Under the pieces are notes generated by a model that saw only the letters and a list, made by a program, of their open reading frames with translations, was not told the DNA's origin and searched no databases. From the NCBI GenBank assembly GCA_004194705.1, contig SADC01000603.1, forward strand, positions 1 to 64,000: a DNA stretch of 64,000 bases. Direction: 5' to 3'. Shown in pieces: positions 22,319-34,047 of this stretch (position 1 is the first letter of the stretch; each line of letters starts with the position of its first letter). The position numbers and the translations under genes are program-made. Source of the DNA: Ditylenchus dipsaci. Lineage: Eukaryota; Nematoda; Chromadorea; Rhabditida; Anguinidae.

Positions 22319-22755
22319 GGCTCTATATGTGTTCATGCCGACGCCAAAAAATATATGCCTTGGTCCCCCTGTTGTGTTTTTTCAAAAAATTCAATTTTTG
22401 CCTTGGTCCCCTAGCTGATTTTTTCCAAAAAAATTGTTTCTAAATTGTCTCGAAAATCGTTTAAATACACTTTTTGTGTCTAAATTTCACATTTACGAAA
22501 CCACCCTAAGATTGTATAGATCATTATGTCGGCTATGGGTTGGTCGCTGCACGACGAAGACCAGCACATTTTTTATCGTAAAGGATTGATGCAGTTGTAG
22601 GTTACGAAAAAATAATGAAATTTGAGCAGGCGGACTTATACTTCTGCGAATCGGTTGTTTTTTGAGGCAATCAGAAGGGAAAAAAAATTGCGCAAAAAAA
22701 TCAACAGGGGGACAAGGCATATTTTTTTGGCATCGGAATGAACACATATAGAGCC
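22319..22755. mobile_element. TIR element, GGCTCTATATGTG ends
   Basis: The left arm GGCTCTATATGTGTTCATGCC runs to the ccttggtccccctgttg motif. The right arm has the inverse motif and ends ggcat...gaacacatatagagcc. An adjacent second motif copy at 22395 faces inward. The middle holds a copy of the gaccagcac repeat (22540-22600). Confidence 0.75.
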
Positions 22756-23602
22756 GAAAACATTTTATTTTAAAATTAAGCAAGACAGAAAAGCCAAAAA
22801 AGAAAATCTGAAGAAAAAGAAAAAATCTGACAGAATCGCCGTATTTTCTTTTATTCGTAATAGAACCGTTTAGCTCAGTGTCCGGAAAGATAGTGAGCGA
22901 GAGAGCGTCAGACAAAAAGCAGTCATTCGAAAAAGAGGCTAGATTATGAGCTGTGATGTGGGATGTTCATCTTTTCGGCAGTAGCAAATTGAGATCTATG
23001 ATCGACACCAATAAAAAGCGAAAACGAGTAGTTGTGTTGGTAGTCTTGGTGATCTTCGTGCATGCATCTGGTACGTCGTGAACACTCTGAAGGTCGAGCA
23101 GCACTTCTGGACAGTTGGACTCTGTTTTTCAAGCTGAATCCAAATCCAGTCCCAGAATTTTGGAAATTCGAAGTATAAAGGAGTTTACTAACTCTCTAAA
23201 GTTGGGACGATGATAATTACACGTCCTATGTTAATTTTGCATTTTTCTCTGTCATATTAAAACGATTTACAAACCTTATATGGCTTGTTTGGAAGCTCAA
23301 ACGCAACATATCGTTTAGGCGACTAGCACGATGAAAAAAATAGTTTTGGTAAAAACAAATAATTGTGTCATTTTTTTTGTTAATGGTTTAATATGGAAAA
23401 TTTTGTGTTAAAAGGCTGTTTATTGTGTAAACGGTATACACCGTTCGACGGAACAAAGAAAATGCATCAAAAAGTGCTTTTTAAAAGAAAAGAAAAAAGT
23501 TTTTGAGCTATTGATTTAAAGTCAGAAAACCAAATAAAAAAAATTACCATGAAAATATTTCGACGTGAAACTTTATTCCCGTAACACAAACTGAAAATTT
23601 TG

Positions 23603-23815
23603 ACAGCGGATACATGTCCAGCATGGTCGATTTGCTTATAAAACTGATCTTACATGTTAAACTTGTAAGTCAAATTTTGAATTCCGCTCAAGATAAATTC
23701 GCATTATTTCATATATTTATTGTCTTCAGCGAAATTCAAAATCTGACAGTCAAGTTCAACATGTAAGCAGTTTTATAAGCAAATGGACCATGCTAAACAC
23801 AAATCCGTTGGCAGG
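23603..23815. repeat. Snap-back repeat with GTCCAGCATGGTCGATTTGC arms
   Basis: gtccagcatggtcgatttgcttataaaact (left) faces agttttataagcaaatggaccatgctaaac (right), with tgacagtcaagttcaacatgtaag partly mirrored inside. The same arm occurs singly at 18208-18250, 24233-24270 and 16674-16712, and as a pair at 63170-63408. Confidence 0.7.
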
Positions 23816-25109
23816 ATTTCTAGTTTGTTATGTAGATAAATATATATTTTTTACTTATTTTTTCGAGCCTTCGATCGATACGTCAAAAAACTTTTTTCTT
23901 TATTATAAAAGCAATTTTTAGTGCAGTTTTTTTGTTTTGTCGAAAAGTGTATACCTTTTACACAATAAATGAGAAAAATGCAAAATTATCATAAGATGTA
24001 TACGAAATTATCATAAGATGTATAAGACATACAAACATTTGTTTCATTTTTCACAATTTTCACGTGTGATAAATACATGTATATGCTATTTGAGAGAGCA
24101 AGAAAAAACTGAGCCAGATTACTTTAAAGTAAAGTTTAAATAGGCTTTTAAAGTGTTTTGCAAGAATATTAAAAACAAATTAAACGTTAAATTTGAATTT
24201 TGCTATGAAAACCAAAATTGTAAATTTTTAACACCGGATTCGTGTTCAGCGTAGTAGATTTCCATAAAAACTTCTTTTGAAATTTAAAGTTTACTGAGAA
24301 TTTGGAGACCGTACAGTCAAGCCCAAAAAAAATACAAGATAAACTTATCAGGATAGTCGAATCGAAGTTGTCAGTTCGTAGATGCTCCTTGTGAGAATTT
24401 TCGAATTCCTTTCGAGACAAATTACATTTGAAAACTGTCAAAAAATTATATGGAGCTGTTTGATATTTTTGTTTTTTAACAAATTATATTTTAAAATAAA
24501 ACTTGTCGGTAGGCTTTTTAAATTATTTATTCAATTTTATTATTCAATATACAAAAAACACATTTAATATTGCAAAAATTTAAATCAAAATTTAAAACAA
24601 AATCTTCAAAAGCGCCTTCGAATTCTGCATTTATTGAGTGTTATAATAAAAAGGCCGAAAGAGCCTGTTAAAACAGCTTGGAAAATTTTAAATATATTTA
24701 CAAAGATCAACTTGATCCTTCTTTAATATTTCGCTAGTTTTAATCAAAAAGAGTCTTTTTGAAGCTGCTTTAAAAATATAACTTTTATTGAATCGTTTAA
24801 AACTGCAAGATCACTTCAGTTTTATAAACTTAAACTTATTATTAAGACGTCGCGTACGGTTCGGCGACCTATGCAGGGAGGCTCAGAATTTCACGCTGAA
24901 CACGTGGTGCGGGTCTTATCTGCTTCGATCCGCAACGGTGTGGGTGAAAACTTGAAATTTGAGAAAAAAAAAGCCGAACTATAAAACTACTCTGGGATTC
25001 TAAAAATACTATCGAATTTTAAATAAAGCAAATTAGAAGTCGTGTGTCTTCAGTCTCCTTCTGCCTACAAGTGCATGCTCGCAACAAATATGGATCTGCT
25101 CAAGTAATT
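23816..25109. other. Intergenic; short GC-richer block at 24846-24950
   Basis: Most of this is AT-rich with no exon visible. At 24846-24950 composition jumps and one + frame stays open for about 38 codons (ending near ENLKFEKKKAEL), but there is no ATG, recognised domain or clear splice site. It may be an exon fragment. Confidence 0.35.
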
Positions 25110-25440
25110 CTAAATGGAGGCCAGAACGAGATGCGATGCATAATCAGTGTCAGAGATGGCAAAAAGCATATCACCAATTCGAGCGTAGTAATTCCTGGTG
25201 CTTCATTGGTATGATCAAATAAGAAGAGTTCTATCAAGCTAGCGACCGACTCACTTATCAATCTGCGGGGTTCTGTGTGCTTCCTTCTTTTCATTAGCAT
25301 CAAGCTTGAGACCAAATTTTTGCTTATGTTTGTCAGAAAGAAATCGCGTGTCCATCGCAGCCACATAATTGATTGTCACAAAGGCTATGCCAGTAAAAAA
25401 TTTCCATTCCACATAGGTTGAAGACCAGAAATTAACCTTT
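25110..25440 (-). CDS. Unrecognised protein, two 3' exons
   Basis: Two exons read with normal codon choice: 25255-25440 and 25110-25200, joined across a 54-nt intron (gtgagt...aatgaag) in phase. Joined, they give about 91 residues from FWSSTYVEWKFFTGIAFVT through DTRFLSDKHKQKFGLKL to ARIGDMLFAISDTDY and a TAG stop. The upstream acceptor tattactattag is plausible, but no upstream exon was located. I do not recognise the family. The complementary strand at 25049-25208 is also open, with a fibronectin-III-like phrase; the in-phase intron favours the minus strand. The two genes here appear divergent. Confidence 0.5.
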
Positions 25441-25815
25441 CTAATAGTAATAAGTTCTAATAATAATAATAATCTAATAATTTCTAACAAGGTTTTGGCC
25501 CTATTGAAGAATCGGGCCCATTTTTCGCCTTGGTCCCCCCCCCCCTGTTGATTTTTTGTGTGCTTTTTTAGTTTTGAGTCTTTGGCAAAGTAAGGCCAGC
25601 GTATGTTAGGTCGGACTCAAGCAAGTTTCTCTCACAGCGAGGAAGATGTTTGAGTTTCTTCTAGCCTACGCTGGCCTACCCTTGCCTAAGCCTAAAAACA
25701 CACAAAAATGGGCTGACTCTTTAACATGACCAAGGTTTTGAACAAAAAACTTGTTGAGTATTTTCAGTTCTTCACCCAATATTAAAAAAGCACAATTATT
25801 TTTAGTAAAATGTTT

Positions 25816-26807
25816 GATAAAATAATTATTTTAAGATTAAGTTATGCCACCGTCCAGCCTGCTATCGATACTTTGTGTTGCATTAACTCAACTACGTGGC
25901 AATCTTGCTCTCACGGACACCCAGTTTCTCCTGTGGTATATGACGTCAACCAGAAGATCAAGACCAATTGCAGCATGATCCGTGTCTCCACCACACTTCA
26001 AAGTCACGAAGACCAGCAGGAAACACTGAATGACATTATTCAGGTTAAAATTTGTATAGTCAAATCGAGCTGGAGCACTTGAACCTGAGACCCCCATTCG
26101 AATCTTCTACCAAAACAATTTTTTCGGAACATTTTCGACTGCACTAAATTTTCTTTTAAAGTTTTGAAAACCATTTTGAATCATGCTCTGAATGATACAA
26201 AGAAATTCTTGGTATAAAAAAATTATCAAAAAACATTTTACCTTGGTACCCCAAGCTGATTTGACGGGTGGGGGGTATCAGGTTCAAGTGAGTGGAGGGC
26301 TCAGGTTTAATTTATGCAATTGAGCCGATACAGAGTAATTTTTAGTCTGTGGATCAATTATCCAAAAATCTGGCGGACAAACTTGTGCTGGTGTACAATA
26401 GCAGTGAAGCAGTCAAAGCGGGGTTTGTGGATGAGAAAAAAGAAGAAGCACACAAAGTTGCCAATGAATTTGGTAGAAATCTGGGTGCTCAAGGAAAATT
26501 TCAGTTAGGTGAACTGGCTAAGAAGGAGGCTGATGACCTCTACCCTGTGCTGTTTAAGTTGGCAGCTCAGTATAGAGACACCTTTTTTACGGACCACCAA
26601 ATGCGAATGGATATGCATCTAATTCCGATTGGTAAAATTGGCAAACTGCCTAAGAGCAACTCAGCCGACAAGCAATCCTTTGTGGCTGCTGTTATGTATA
26701 AGCCTGACCAATTGCTTACTCCTATCGCAGCCTTTTGCTTGATATTAACTAAGCTTTGTGTGGAAAAAGCTAAAAATGCTAAAAAATTAATTTTTGTGGT
26801 GATTTGA
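25816..26807 (+). CDS. Unrecognised protein, at least two exons
   Basis: The first exon, ending at 26043, reads ATVQPAIDTLCCINSTT...NQKIKTNCSMIRVSTTL...ETLNDIIQ with donor CAG|GTTAAA. The second, 26346-26807, follows aatttttag and continues in phase as SVDQLSKNLADKLVLVYNSS to a TGA, 153 residues. It contains a Lys/Glu-rich helical part (DEKKEEAHKVANEFGRNLGA) and ends in a hydrophobic stretch then AKNAKKLIFVVI. The start is uncertain: ATG 25810 or an upstream exon. The 302-nt intron holds a transposon fragment with the ccttggtacccc motif. An AATAAA lies near 26847. Family not recognised; coding nature is supported by codon choice and phase. Confidence 0.55.
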
Positions 26808-27009
26808 TGGGATGTAAAGGGATGTAAAATAGGATGTTAGCAAAATAAAAATACAATAGACGCGTCAATTAATCTTTTGTGCTTGAATAACCTTTGAAGA
26901 CTTCTGTCAGGCAAGTTACCGCTCATCTTGTAGCTATATAAAGGGTGGTTACTTGCCTGTGAGAAGTTTTTAAAAAATGGTCAAATACAGAATGCCAAAA
27001 ACATGGTTT

Positions 27010-27410
27010 TGAACGGGGCCGCTAATCTGTTAAAAATGCCCGCTCTTTTAAATTTGGCATTTTCTTTCGATTTTCAGTTATTTTTGAAACATTTTTGTAT
27101 CAACGTGTAGCACAGGATCTCAGCTTTCTAACGAGCAATCAAACTCTGTTATACAATTTTAGAAAAGTAGAGATTTGGAGTTTTGAATAAAGTAACTCTT
27201 CTTTTGGTGTTATTTTTTCAAACCCTCAAATTTTTACATTACCAGTTTTATTCAATAGAGTTCGATAGTTTGTTAAAAAAACTGAAGTTCTGGGCTACAC
27301 GATGATGCAAAAAAATTTGAAACTTGAAAAAATGAACACAAAAATTTAAAGAGTTTTATATTAACGGGCATTTTCATAGATAAGCGGGCGAAATTTTAAT
27401 TAGATCCCTA
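27010..27410. repeat. Inverted repeat of the CTCAGCTTTC family, larger copy
   Basis: The outer pair is aaaaatgcccgctctttt and atattaacgggcattttc. The inner pair is acgtgtagcacaggatctcagctttc and aactgaagttctgggctacacg. It is related to 22060-22290. No target duplication was identified. Confidence 0.6.
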
Positions 27411-28602
27411 AATTATTCTTGAAATATAAATTTTTATTTACTTTTTGTTACACAGCAATGTACACACTTGATTACAAATCAAATACATTAAGTAGTCCAA
27501 AGACTAGGCTATAAAAACTGTAGTCAAACAATGTACAAACATTTCCAAATAGTCTTATGGACACAAAAAACAATAAAATACAAGCAAAGTTTTACCATAT
27601 TTTTTTGAAAAATCATAAATTTATCCTAATCAGCTTTTCCCTCCTTTTCTTGCTGTAGTAAATGGCTCAGAAGTTGGGTTATAAATCTGCAGGCTTTTTG
27701 GCCATTTCTTTGCCGGCTTGCAGAACTTCCTCGTGAGACACTTCCACTGATTTATCCACGTCAGTGTTACAGCTAAAGCAATTAGACTTTTTCAAATTTA
27801 TAAGCAAGAAAACCATTGCTAATACCATAACTTTTAGTTTCGCAAGCAGGAGTGTTTTTTTAAAGGCATTTTCTCTCCCAATTTCAGTTTTTTCTCAGAA
27901 ATCTTGGTTAGAAAGAGATCGGAATATTTTAGTGTGAGATTTATCGGCTTCATGAACACCTCTCAGTAAGAGATTTTTGAAGTTGTTAACCCCTCTTATC
28001 AGATACTTGAAAAAGATCTTTTAGTTTACGAAATAAATTTTCATCAGCGACATTGCCTCTTTTCTTCGAAAAAGACAACAAGATCAGATGGCTAGGCAGT
28101 TAAAGCAAGTCTTTAGGTATGAATTTGCAATGGCTTAAGCGGAATGGCTGTAGGCCTTTAGCAATTTTTTGAGTCCAAGTCTTCTGGCTTTTTTGTGTAC
28201 GAGTTTGAGCATCTGGTGTGGCGATGCAAGGCCGTAATCGAGTACCAAGGAGACTATCCCTCGATTTTATTGGTATTATTGAGCTTGAGAGTGGATTTTG
28301 CGAATAAATTTATAAATTTTGAAACCACTTTGGACGCTTTTCCGAGCAGTCTCTAATATACTAAAGATGACTTACAGGTTGGTGATTAAAGAGAAACCCA
28401 AGACTCGCATCTGGCACTGTCTGGCTACTGTTACTTCATGGCAAGTGGACATTCCTATAATCAAGAATTTCAAAAAAATGATATTTCAAACAAAGCTAGC
28501 CAGAAAATATTTTCTCTAATATTGTGTTTTCTCTAATATTTCCCTCTCATTAATACCCGCCTTGGTTTTTTTGACTGAGATTTCAGAATTATGCCATTTT
28601 CA

Positions 28603-28721
28603 GGCGCTAGTGGAGAATCGGTTCCTTTTTTTTAAATCAACAGGGGGACCAAGGCATATTTTTGAAAAAAAAAACCACAGGGGACCAATGCCAAAATGGG
28701 AACCAATTCTCAACTAGTGCC
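28603..28721. mobile_element. MITE of the GGCGCTAGTGGAGAATC family, TSD CATTTTC
   Basis: GGCGCTAGTGGAGAATCGGTT opposes aaccaattctcaactagtgcc. CATTTTC is at both 28595-28601 and 28722-28728. It has the same build as 8152-8282, with two opposed caggggaccaa motifs. It lies in the intron after the ruined sixth PNP exon. Confidence 0.85.
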
Positions 28722-29697
28722 CATTTTCGATTTGCTATTTCAAGATTTTTCATGGGTTAGAAAATATCCAGCGAGGAATTACAGAGAAAATCGGACATGC
28801 GCTACGGTTACCCACTGCTCATACTAACTCTTTATTGCCATGTTACGGAGTAAAAACCGACCTAGGGCATCTCCTCCCACAGCCTTGTAGAACCTGACTT
28901 CAGAAGGGGATTCATACTGAGGCCCTCCACTCATCACATACACCCCTTCGTGCATTCGGAAGTTCTCTTCCTCTGCTATTTTCAGAGCGATCTTCCTCAG
29001 TTCCTTGTCGTAAGCATCGTGCAAAGACACAAAACGAGCACCGAATCTGGGATCATTAAGTCCAACTAGTGGACTCATACCTACAAAATGTGTATTTTTT
29101 GATTTTTTTTTGACATGAGTTACAAACCTGAAAGACCAGGCATGAATATTTGGTCCTTGATCAACATGAGATCACCATACTGGAAGTCGGGGTTGACACC
29201 GCCAGCTGCATTGGAAACCAATAGAGTTTTGACCCCAAGAGGTGCATGATCCGCACAGGCATGCTACACTAAAAATAGTTTTGGGTTGCAATTCGTATTT
29301 TTTCCGTAGTACTTTTTCTTTTGTGATGTTTTGTCTTGTAAATTTTTTTGTCTTGCATTTTTCAATTGGATTGTTTTGGAACTTGAAGTGGTATGATTCT
29401 ATGACTCAACCTGTAAATCTTTTTGAATTTTTATTAATGGCTTTGAAGGGGCATGCCCGTGCCCAACACCATAAATTTCAAATCGAAAAAGGCACCAACC
29501 AGGTAAATTATAAAGAATTATTTTAAAATTCAGAATTATCACTTTGTAAAAAAATGTGCCTCGTGTGAAAACGAACTCACGACTAAATTCTACCCACCTT
29601 TATCGTTTTGCCATTAAAGAGGCAGTTAGGCTCTCATTATATTTGTTGTTACTTATTTAAAATAAGTTATTTTTCCTTACAAAATGACAAACTTGTA

Positions 29698-30055
29698 AAG
29701 TTGGCTTCCACTTTAACGCAGCCACCTCAAGTTCGTTCCCGCCTAGGGTCCAATACTTTTTTATTTCAATTCCTCAAAACTTTGGCCGAAATTGATAAAA
29801 TCGAAATTAAATGCCAATAAGATCCGCGATTCCCGCTACAGTGTGACCTTTTTGTAAATAGGGTCGCGTTATAGCGGATCTTATTGCCAAAAACAATTTT
29901 AATTTTACAAAAGACTGGTAAAATCGGAATCCTCACGATATATTGGACTAGACTGGCGGATAAATTTCGAAAGTTTATACAAATTGGTGTAAAAATTGTT
30001 AGGACCCTAGACGGGAACAAACTCGAGCGGGTCGCGTCATAGCGGGACTTGACTG
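29698..30055. mobile_element. pogo-like MITE in a PNP intron
   Basis: The right end gggtcgcgtcatagcgggacttgactg resembles pogo/Tigger ends (CAGT..AACCCGCTAT). Inverse segments caagttcgttcccgcctagggtcc (29727) and ggaccctagacgggaacaaactcg (30002) mark the arms. A second small hairpin around gatccgc/gcggatc (29820-29883) sits in the middle. Family sequence is shared with 14496-14741. Confidence 0.6.
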
Positions 30056-30777
30056 TATTTCACAACATTTATAAAAATTTCGTGGTCCCCTCCTTTTTTA
30101 AATTTGAAATTTTTCGTGTCCGGCATTGAAATCCCCTTCTAAAACATTTTAAGTTTCTATGAACTTTACAATTTTAAAAAGTTTAACGAAAACAGTAAAC
30201 AATCACATTGCTCCTTCAAATTAATACTGACAATCTTTAAGAAAAAATAAAAATTACACATTTTAACCAGAAAAGGGATTTTCCTACAGTCTAAAAGTCT
30301 GAAGCATGTCAATAACAAACCGATAAATCAAACTTTTGTAAAAAACCACACTTTCTTTGCACAATAATTACAACGGAAATCAGCAGTATTCCCCAACCTC
30401 TACCGCTGATTATTTATCACTGTTAAAAAATTGGAAAAACAGACCAGAGTTAGATCCATTCTGTGCTCGTAGGGATGGAATCTGCCTTGCATACACATCA
30501 CATACGCGTTGTTCAGATGTCCAAACACAAGATTGCCTTTGTGGCCTTGCACTGAAAAGTTGGAAAATATTAGAAAAATAAGTGTTACTTGAAACTGATA
30601 TTATTTGCTTATTTTTTATTGTTACAATTTTGAAGTACGTCGTAATTAATCTAAAAAGTTTTAGTTTGGGTGGCCACAAACTTTTTATGAAGCTGAATTT
30701 TTCGATCAATCAAGTTTTAGATTTTGATAGAAAAAATTTGCAAAAGTTTAAGTAGGAATAGTTATATAAAAATACCT

Positions 30778-30930
30778 CAGTGGCGCAGTGGGTGAGCTTT
30801 TTTGTTTTTTAGCCCAGAATAGTGCGCAGGTTCGATCCCGCTTGCGAACAATTTACTTTTTTAGCTTGTTTGACCTTGGGTCGCTGATTCCGAATCTGGC
30901 GTCAAAAAGTCTACATGCTGACAGCATGCC
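30778..30930 (+). mobile_element. tRNA-derived SINE copy
   Basis: A-box-like AGTGGCGCAGTGGGTGAGC and B-box GGTTCGATCCCGC are 45 bases apart. They are followed by the shared body ttgaccttgggtcgctgatt and gaatctggcgtcaaaaagtc. The same body follows the B-box at 52205-52380 and 57335. It lies in an intron of the PNP gene. Not a functional tRNA, because the acceptor stem does not pair. Confidence 0.75.
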
Positions 30931-31035
30931 AAGTGCACCCTCCCCCACCCTCCACAGAGTATTAAAATCAAGGGGTATGAGTTAAGGAAGTTGCGCTTAT
31001 TATTATAACTTATTTTTTCGTAAAAACAGCGAGCG

Positions 31036-31095
31036 TATTTCGCCGCTTCGCGGTGAAAGACCAGCACAATCCACATTGCAAGGAATTGAGGTTTT
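31036..31095. repeat. Dispersed repeat, GAAAGACCAGCACAATCCAC
   Basis: cgccgcttcgcggtgaaagaccagcacaatccacattgcaaggaattgagg matches 9205-9280 and the inverse of 20930-20985, and less well 22540-22600. Four scattered copies show it is a repeat. The preceding 30925-31010 also recurs near 21180, so the unit is probably longer. Confidence 0.6.
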
Positions 31096-31189
31096 CTAAA
31101 TATGCACCACCCTGTTCTATGGCTAGAGAACTCATACTCTTCGGAGGAGAGGTGCCTTTAGGCTTTTACGAAAACTGCCAAAAAATAGT

Positions 31190-31270
31190 GTGTCACCAGG
31201 CGGGATCGAACCTGCGCACCATTTTGTGCCATAAATCATAAACGCTTATCCACTGCGCCACCGAAGTCAC
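31190..31270 (-). mobile_element. tRNA-derived SINE head, minus strand
   Basis: On the minus strand it reads TCGGTGGCGCAGTGGATAAGCG (A box) and GTGCGCAGGTTCGATCCCGC (B box), as in the other SINE copies. It faces the 30778 copy across about 350 bases. Body sequence is short or lost. Confidence 0.7.
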
Positions 31271-32090
31271 TTTTACAAATCTTAATAGCTTGCTCCCCCC
31301 CCCCTAAATTAGTTTTTGGATTTAATATAGTAGGCATTTAGCAGAGTGTGCTGAGATTGTGGTAGTTTTTTTAATAAAATGCAATAAAAAAAGGTAAGAA
31401 ATATTAGCTTGGTTACTACGGTTCGCAACCCTTCTAAATTTAGGGTGCCTGCTGTGTTTTTGGATTTCTATAATGTTTTTCCCTTTTTTCGCCATTTCCT
31501 TGGAAGCGCAAGTTTTGTCGGGTCAAAGTACAGCGTTCACAAAATGCTGCGCACTGTTTTCATGTGGTTAGTTAGACCAAAATAGACCATTGTTATGAAG
31601 AAGGTGGAAAAGGGGACAAAAAGTTATTTACAGATGGGTCACACTACGTAAAAAGGTTAGAAAGAGCAAAAAATAAAGATCTTTTTTAAAGAATTATAAT
31701 TTTCCAATACCTATGCAAAAGATTTTGATTTGTTTAAATTACCAACCTGTAGTTTTAGGAAATCCAGGAATTTCGCTAAACGGCAATATCCTCGGCTTAC
31801 TGATTTGATCAGCCAGTTCACCTAGTCCAGAGCCACAAATAATGCCTATTTTGGGTGTCTCAGTCAGCTCAGCCAACACTCGGATTAGTTCAGCCAAACG
31901 AACAATGTCATCATAGTTGCGGGGACTAGAAATTTTCTCTATTAAAATAGATTTTTTCACTGAAAAATAGATTTGACTGAAATAAATAAGCATTTATTTG
32001 AGTAAGTATAGCTGGTGAAAACTAAATTTATTATTACTAAAAAAATTGTCTATTTTGATTTTACTGGTATAGTTTTTATTACAAACAATA

Positions 32091-32518
32091 CAGTTGAAAC
32101 TCGATCTAACCAAAATCAAGGGACCGGCCAAGGACCAGGTTCGATACCTTTTACACCCACTTTTTCAAGACTTTGCCAGTTCTATTTTGACAGGCTAGTC
32201 CCCATATTGCAAAGATTCCAATTTTGTCGATGATTTTTAAAAATCCTGAATTTTAATTTGAATTCTAAAAAGCAAAAATTTGATTAAAAAACGGGATTTT
32301 TGCGAAATCTAGTTCCGTTAAATCGAGTTTTTGTTTTTTGAGAGAGATATTTTTTGGATTTCCGAAAAAAATTGACAAATTTGAAACCCTTGCGATGTTT
32401 GAGACAAGACTGTAGCAACAGAGCTGGCAAAAGTTTTAAAAGATGAAGGTGAAAAATGTCGCACTCTAGGTGTGAATAAACTTCCGCCCTTAAATTTTCT
32501 TAAATTGAGTTTTAACTG
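32091..32518. mobile_element. pogo-like MITE, TA target
   Basis: TA|CAGTTGAAACTCGATCTAACC at the left and aaattgagttttaactg|TA at the right are inverse copies with TA duplicated. Length is 428 bp. The ends match the pogo/Tigger pattern. It lies in the first PNP intron. Confidence 0.8.
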
Positions 32519-32985
32519 TATATGCCCTCTTCATTGGCTCTACAAGCTTTTCGACGCTGTTGTTTTTTGACCACCACCCGTATGAGACTAAAAAAGTACA
32601 CAGACTATTTTACATTCGCATCGATTAAGAAAAGGATTTTAGTCATTTCAGTATCACCAGTAGCAAATAAAATATTATTTTTTGAAAATTTAGCCCCATA
32701 CGAGAGGAGAACAGTTTTTTTGCCTTGGTCCCCCTGCTAATTTTTTGTGATTTTGTAGGCTTACGCAAGCGTAGGCCAGCTTGTGTTGGATGGACTTAAA
32801 GCTGTTTTCTAATTTTTTTGAAGATCTAGAAGCATGTTTGAGTCCGTCCTAACTAGGGTTGTCGAATTTCGAACTTTTAATTGGAAATTCGAAATTTTTT
32901 AAGGCCGATTTCCGGCATTGGATTGCAAATCTGATTTTACAATCTATACCCAACTTTTAATTCTGAGTATAGATTGTAAGGCTAA

Positions 32986-33100
32986 GTTTCGGCATACACT
33001 CCCCAGTCAAGTTCGGTATACACCCCCCAGTCAAGTTCGGTATACACCCCCCAGTCAAGTTCGGTATACACCCCCACTCAAGTTCGGTATACACCCCCCA
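32986..33100. repeat. ~25-bp minisatellite, five copies
   Basis: The unit TCAAGTTCGGTATACACCCC with a CCAG tail repeats at 24-26-base steps. Two inverse units lie at 33228-33270 on the other side of the palindrome, so the array is part of the arms of the host element. Confidence 0.85.
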
Positions 33101-33226
33101 GTTTGCCTTGGTCCCCAAGCTGATTTTTTTTAAAAAATTTTCCGAATTTTTGAACGTTTTTTTATTGGTTTAAAGTTGAAAAAATTCGGGAAATTTTTTT
33201 TAAAAAAATCAGCTTGGGGACCAAGG
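33100..33226. repeat. Palindrome with ccttggtccccaagctg ends
   Basis: TTTGCCTTGGTCCCCAAGCTG through ttttccgaattttt faces aaaaattcgggaaa through cagcttggggaccaaggcaaa, a nearly perfect hairpin of 55-base arms. It is the third level of nesting at this site, and the cleanest paired copy of the ccttggtcccc motif. Confidence 0.85.
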
Positions 33227-34047
33227 CAAACTGGGGGTATATACCGAACTTGACTGGGGGTGTATACCGAAACTGCTCCGATTGTAAAATCAGATTTACA
33301 ATCCGATGCCGAAAATCGGCCGTAAAAATTTCGAATTCGAATTAAAAGTTCGAAACTCGACAACCCTAGTCCTAACATTTGCTGGCCTATCCTTGCATAA
33401 GCCAAAAAATTTTATAAAAATCTACAGGGTGACCAAGGCAAAAAACTGCCTTCCTGTCGTATAGGGCCAAATTTCAAAATCTGGTGTTTTTTATATGCAG
33501 AGCTCAAATTTTTATGAATTTACACATATTATGCATTTTATTTAGCGATGTATGCAGTTAGAGATCTATAATTCAAAAGCCTCATTTTTCATAAATTAAA
33601 AAAAGCCTTATTGATTTCACTTTTCGAGTGGTCTTAAAAATAGCTACAACAATTTTTTTACCAAAGATATTTTTCATAGTTTAGTCTCTACATGCACTTT
33701 TGATCAAACAAACCCCAAAAAGACCTACTCAATATCGTCTTTAGCAATCATAGCATCAATCTTATTGTTGTTATCTTTAGCGACTGCAACCACCTTTTTC
33801 TTTTTGATCAATCCATTTTTGGTAGGTTGAACACAGTCGCAGTGACTTTCGTTATCCAGCGAGACTCCATCAATAGTAGGGGCACACAACATGGTGAATT
33901 TATTTATAGTAGCAGTAAAAATATAGATTAGAATTCAAGTGCCAAAACTCGAATTCTCTAAATAATGATAATTTTTATAGATGCTATAATTGAATCGCAT
34001 TAATGAGCGATGTAGCCTTGCATCTTACATTTTTATTTATCAAATCA

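Larger units (their letters stand above)
32854..33368. mobile_element. hAT-like MITE, TSD GTCCTAAC
   Basis: TAGGGTTGTCGAATTTCGAAC opposes gttcgaaactcgacaaccctа-type sequence. GTCCTAAC is duplicated exactly at 32846-32853 and 33369-33376. Arms extend through attttacaatc and its inverse. It contains a minisatellite (32986-33100) and a palindrome (33100-33226). Confidence 0.92.
32690..33475. mobile_element. Outer TIR element carrying two nested elements
   Basis: taGCCCCATACGAGAGGAGAAC...ttgccttggtc at the left faces gaccaaggcaaaaaactgcc...gtcgtatagggcc at the right. Inside these, taggcttacgcaagcgtaggccagc faces gctggcctatccttgcataagcc. The hAT element 32854-33368 has landed in its centre. It sits in the first PNP intron. 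Confidence 0.75.
27680..33892 (-). pseudogene. PNP: Purine nucleoside phosphorylase, seven exons, frame broken
   Basis: PNP cleaves inosine and guanosine with phosphate in the cytosolic purine salvage pathway. Exons: 33729-33892 (start ATG 33890-33892), 31747-31925, 30445-30551, 29128-29268, 28862-29080, a ruined 28781-28825, and 27680-27772. Diagnostic blocks run in order: [97 protein letters not shown], and the tail HEEVLQAGKEMAKKP. Joins 1-3 and 4-5 are in phase; the intron between exons 4 and 5 is 47 nt. Exon 4 is one base short (CACCTCTTGGGGTC), which shifts frame. Exon 6, expected to carry GMSTVPEV...GFSL, survives only as scraps (ATGAGCAG, GTAACCGTAGCGCAT, TTTTCTCTG) with stops, and the acceptor is off by one base. 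Introns hold MITEs, pogo-like elements and SINEs. Either a recent pseudogene or, less likely given exon 6, assembly errors. Confidence 0.85.

Noticed and set aside
25049..25208. Plus-strand frame with a fibronectin-III-like phrase (VHARNKYGSAQV)
   Set aside because: The minus strand here has a 54-nt intron in exact phase and a natural stop, and no plus-strand partner exon was found; kept only as an alternative.
28319..28519. 66-codon plus-strand ORF in a PNP intron
   Set aside because: No domain recognised and alternative frames are equally open in pieces; could be a fragment but not supportable.
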